Source: Candidatus Poribacteria bacterium (GTDB lineage Bacteria > Poribacteria > WGA-4E > WGA-3G). Taken from it: DNA of 33,262 nucleotides. Shown here one piece after another: positions 32,059-33,262 of this stretch. The notes beneath the pieces were generated by a model. That model was not told the DNA's origin, did no database searches, and saw nothing but the letters and a program-made list of their open reading frames with translations. Location of the stretch: the NCBI GenBank assembly GCA_009843785.1, contig VYCT01000290.1, positions 1-33,262 on the forward strand, given 5' to 3'. The first letter of the stretch is position 1; each line of letters starts with the position of its first letter. The translations under genes and the position numbers were made by a program.

Positions 32059-32400
32059 ATGGCGAGACATAGAACCGTCAAATACCCGCCTAAACGGGGA
32101 CAGTTCTCAAGATCAAAAATTGAAAAAGCCGTCAAGGAAGTTCTTGAGGCTAGAGGAGTCCCTATAGAACCGAAGCGCGATACTTATAAATATCATCTAA
32201 AGCGAGGTAATAGAATTATCCGTAGTGGAATCACTAACGATTTAGACCGTCGTGAAAAGGAACACCAGCGCGAACTCGGAGATGATGTTCATATTCAGCA
32301 GGTTGGAAAGCGTACGACGCGAGAAGGTGCCAGGGAGTGGGAAAAGAAGCAAAAATGTGGGACACTTGTGCAGCCAGCACCACGCTGTAAGAGTAAATGA
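32059..32400 (+). CDS. Small GIY-YIG-like protein
   Basis: A 113-residue, strongly basic protein. TYKYHLKRGNRIIRSGITND followed by LDRREKEHQRE resembles the GIY-YIG nuclease core, in which a short strand pair leads to GIT-x-DLxRRxxEH with the catalytic Arg; the tail REGAREWEKKQ could hold the metal-binding Glu. The first GIY motif is degenerate (YKYHL). The start at 32059 is fixed by a perfect GAGGAGGT eight bases before the ATG; a longer in-frame start would overlap the previous gene. It probably forms a unit with the TIR-like gene. Nuclease activity is inferred only. Confidence 0.55.
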   Translation: MARHRTVKYPPKRGQFSRSKIEKAVKEVLEARGVPIEPKRDTYKYHLKRGNRIIRSGITNDLDRREKEHQRELGDDVHIQQVGKRTTREGAREWEKKQKCGTLVQPAPRCKSK

Positions 32401-32414
32401 AAAGTAAAACTCGC

Positions 32415-32465
32415 GTGGCCACTGTTTTCATTAAAAAAGTAGCACATACTTTTTACATGGGCCAC
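32415..32465. terminator. Nested hairpin after the GIY-YIG-like gene
   Basis: An outer stem GTGGCC (32415-32420) / GGCCAC (32460-32465) encloses an inner stem AAAAAGTA-gcaca-TACTTTTT (32434-32454). It lies 15 bases after the stop and may end transcription of the accessory block. Confidence 0.5.
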
Positions 32466-32532
32466 CATGAGATTATCAGGGATATTATCTGTGCATGTTT
32501 GCTGAATTCACAACACCTGTAAGGACATAAAG

Positions 32533-33262
32533 ATGAAGAAAACAGGAACGCATGAACAACAGAAACCACCAGTCATCGACTGCGATATCCATAACACCCT
32601 CGCTTCCGAGACAGTGTTATACCCCTATCTCTCCGAACGTTGGCGCAAGCATCATAGTATGGTCGGCACAACCGATCGCGTCGGAGCATACATCCCGCGT
32701 GCCCAGCCTTTCGGTGCCAGATACGACGCATGGACACCCTCCGGACATAGACCCGGTTCCGACCTCGACTTCCTACGCGAGCAGCTCTTGGACACATTCA
32801 ACATCGAATTCGGTGTCCTCAATTGCTTGACACCTGTCTGTGAGATGCCGAATCTCGCGTTCGCAGCAGCTTGGGCAAGTGCCGCGAACGATTGGCAAAT
32901 CGAGGAATGGCTTGAAAAAGAACCGAGACTCCGCGCCTCTATGATTGTCGCATGCGATGACGCAGAATTCACCACCGCTGAGATCAACCGACTGGCAAAA
33001 TATCCTGGGTTCGTGCAAATACTGCTACTCGCTCGCACGATGGAACCCTTGGGGCGGCGTAAGTACTGGAAGATGTATGAAGCAGCAGTCGAACACGACC
33101 TCCCGATAGGCATCCACTTCACCGGTGTCGGCGTAGGACCGATCACCGCTGTCGGTAGACCCTCACACTACATCGAAGACCACGCAGGAATGACGCAGGC
33201 GTTTCAGACACGTCACTTACCCCCATTTTTTTTTGAGGGTAGTCTGTCGTTGATATTGTTAG
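32533..33262 (+). CDS. Metal-dependent amidohydrolase, partial (cut by window end)
   Basis: At least 243 residues, running off the window. It is a paralogue of the amidohydrolase at 27105: VIDCDIHNTLASETVLYPYL, NDWQIEEWLEKEPRLRASMI, PGFVQILLLAR and GIHFTGVG match the same places in that protein. The Asp/His metal ligands of IDCDIH are present and the C-terminal ligands are outside the window. It lacks the repeat-encoded N-terminus. GTAAGGA precedes the ATG. From about 33210 the translation (HLPPFFFEGSLSLILL) no longer follows the paralogue (QVLSLVSEGVFDKF), though the frame stays open. A sequence or assembly error at the contig end, or an insertion, could explain this. Confidence 0.8.
   Translation, partial: MKKTGTHEQQKPPVIDCDIHNTLASETVLYPYLSERWRKHHSMVGTTDRVGAYIPRAQPFGARYDAWTPSGHRPGSDLDFLREQLLDTFNIEFGVLNCLTPVCEMPNLAFAAAWASAANDWQIEEWLEKEPRLRASMIVACDDAEFTTAEINRLAKYPGFVQILLLARTMEPLGRRKYWKMYEAAVEHDLPIGIHFTGVGVGPITAVGRPSHYIEDHAGMTQAFQTRHLPPFFFEGSLSLILL

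Noticed and set aside
1-33262. tRNA or rRNA genes
   Set aside because: No T-loop/acceptor pattern or rRNA-like stretch was noticed by eye on either strand; a covariance search was not possible.

Overview
The window looks like a chromosomal segment of an uncultured, moderately AT-rich bacterium, most like Candidatus Poribacteria. The reasons are the mix of a phytanoyl-CoA dioxygenase next to a Gfo/Idh dehydrogenase, paired metal-dependent amidohydrolases, an FG-GAP surface protein ending in a FlgD-like domain, TPR lipoproteins, an ECF sigma factor with a C-terminal extension, and many short palindromic intergenic repeats. This assignment rests on gene content, not on a marker gene.

Layout. 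179-3387 (minus strand): one promoter drives two tandem paralogous genes. Each is an open frame broken by a single UGA in the same Cys-UGA-Gly context, followed by an identical hairpin; I read them as two selenoproteins. 3779-11376 (plus): TPR lipoprotein, second lipoprotein, a metalloprotease/beta-propeller/beta-barrel protein, and a UPF0182 membrane protein, separated and in places interrupted by a palindromic repeat family. 11443-11688: a short DUF5069-like gene with an in-frame UGA and a perfect hairpin behind it, a third selenoprotein candidate. 11802-14645: pheA, queG (overlapping) and a small beta-propeller protein. 14887-17688: an FG-GAP surface protein behind a consensus sigma-54 promoter. 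18102-20509: an ECF sigma factor fused in frame to a two-domain DNA sliding-clamp homologue, then an ABC-2 permease that has lost its central membrane part. 20691-22984: queF converging with a PhyH-Gfo/Idh pair. 23358-28307: TPR protein, GMC oxidoreductase, PLP enzyme, amidohydrolase. 28521-32400: an accessory block with an AbiU2-like HEPN protein overlapping a PIN protein, a serine beta-lactamase-like hydrolase, a TIR-like protein and a small GIY-YIG-like protein. 32533-end: a second amidohydrolase, cut by the window edge.

How the genes fit together. queG and queF are two steps of queuosine synthesis, which needs a tRNA; the three UGA genes imply that the host also has the selenocysteine machinery, which is not in this window. 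The PhyH, Gfo/Idh, GMC, PLP and amidohydrolase genes look catabolic, with unknown substrates. The accessory block lies between two paralogous amidohydrolases, and two of its genes sit behind near-consensus promoters of the same form (TTGACA-17-TATACT), so it may be a defence or toxin cargo. The strongest candidates for something undescribed are the tandem Cys-Sec proteins, the DUF5069 selenoprotein and the sigma-clamp fusion.
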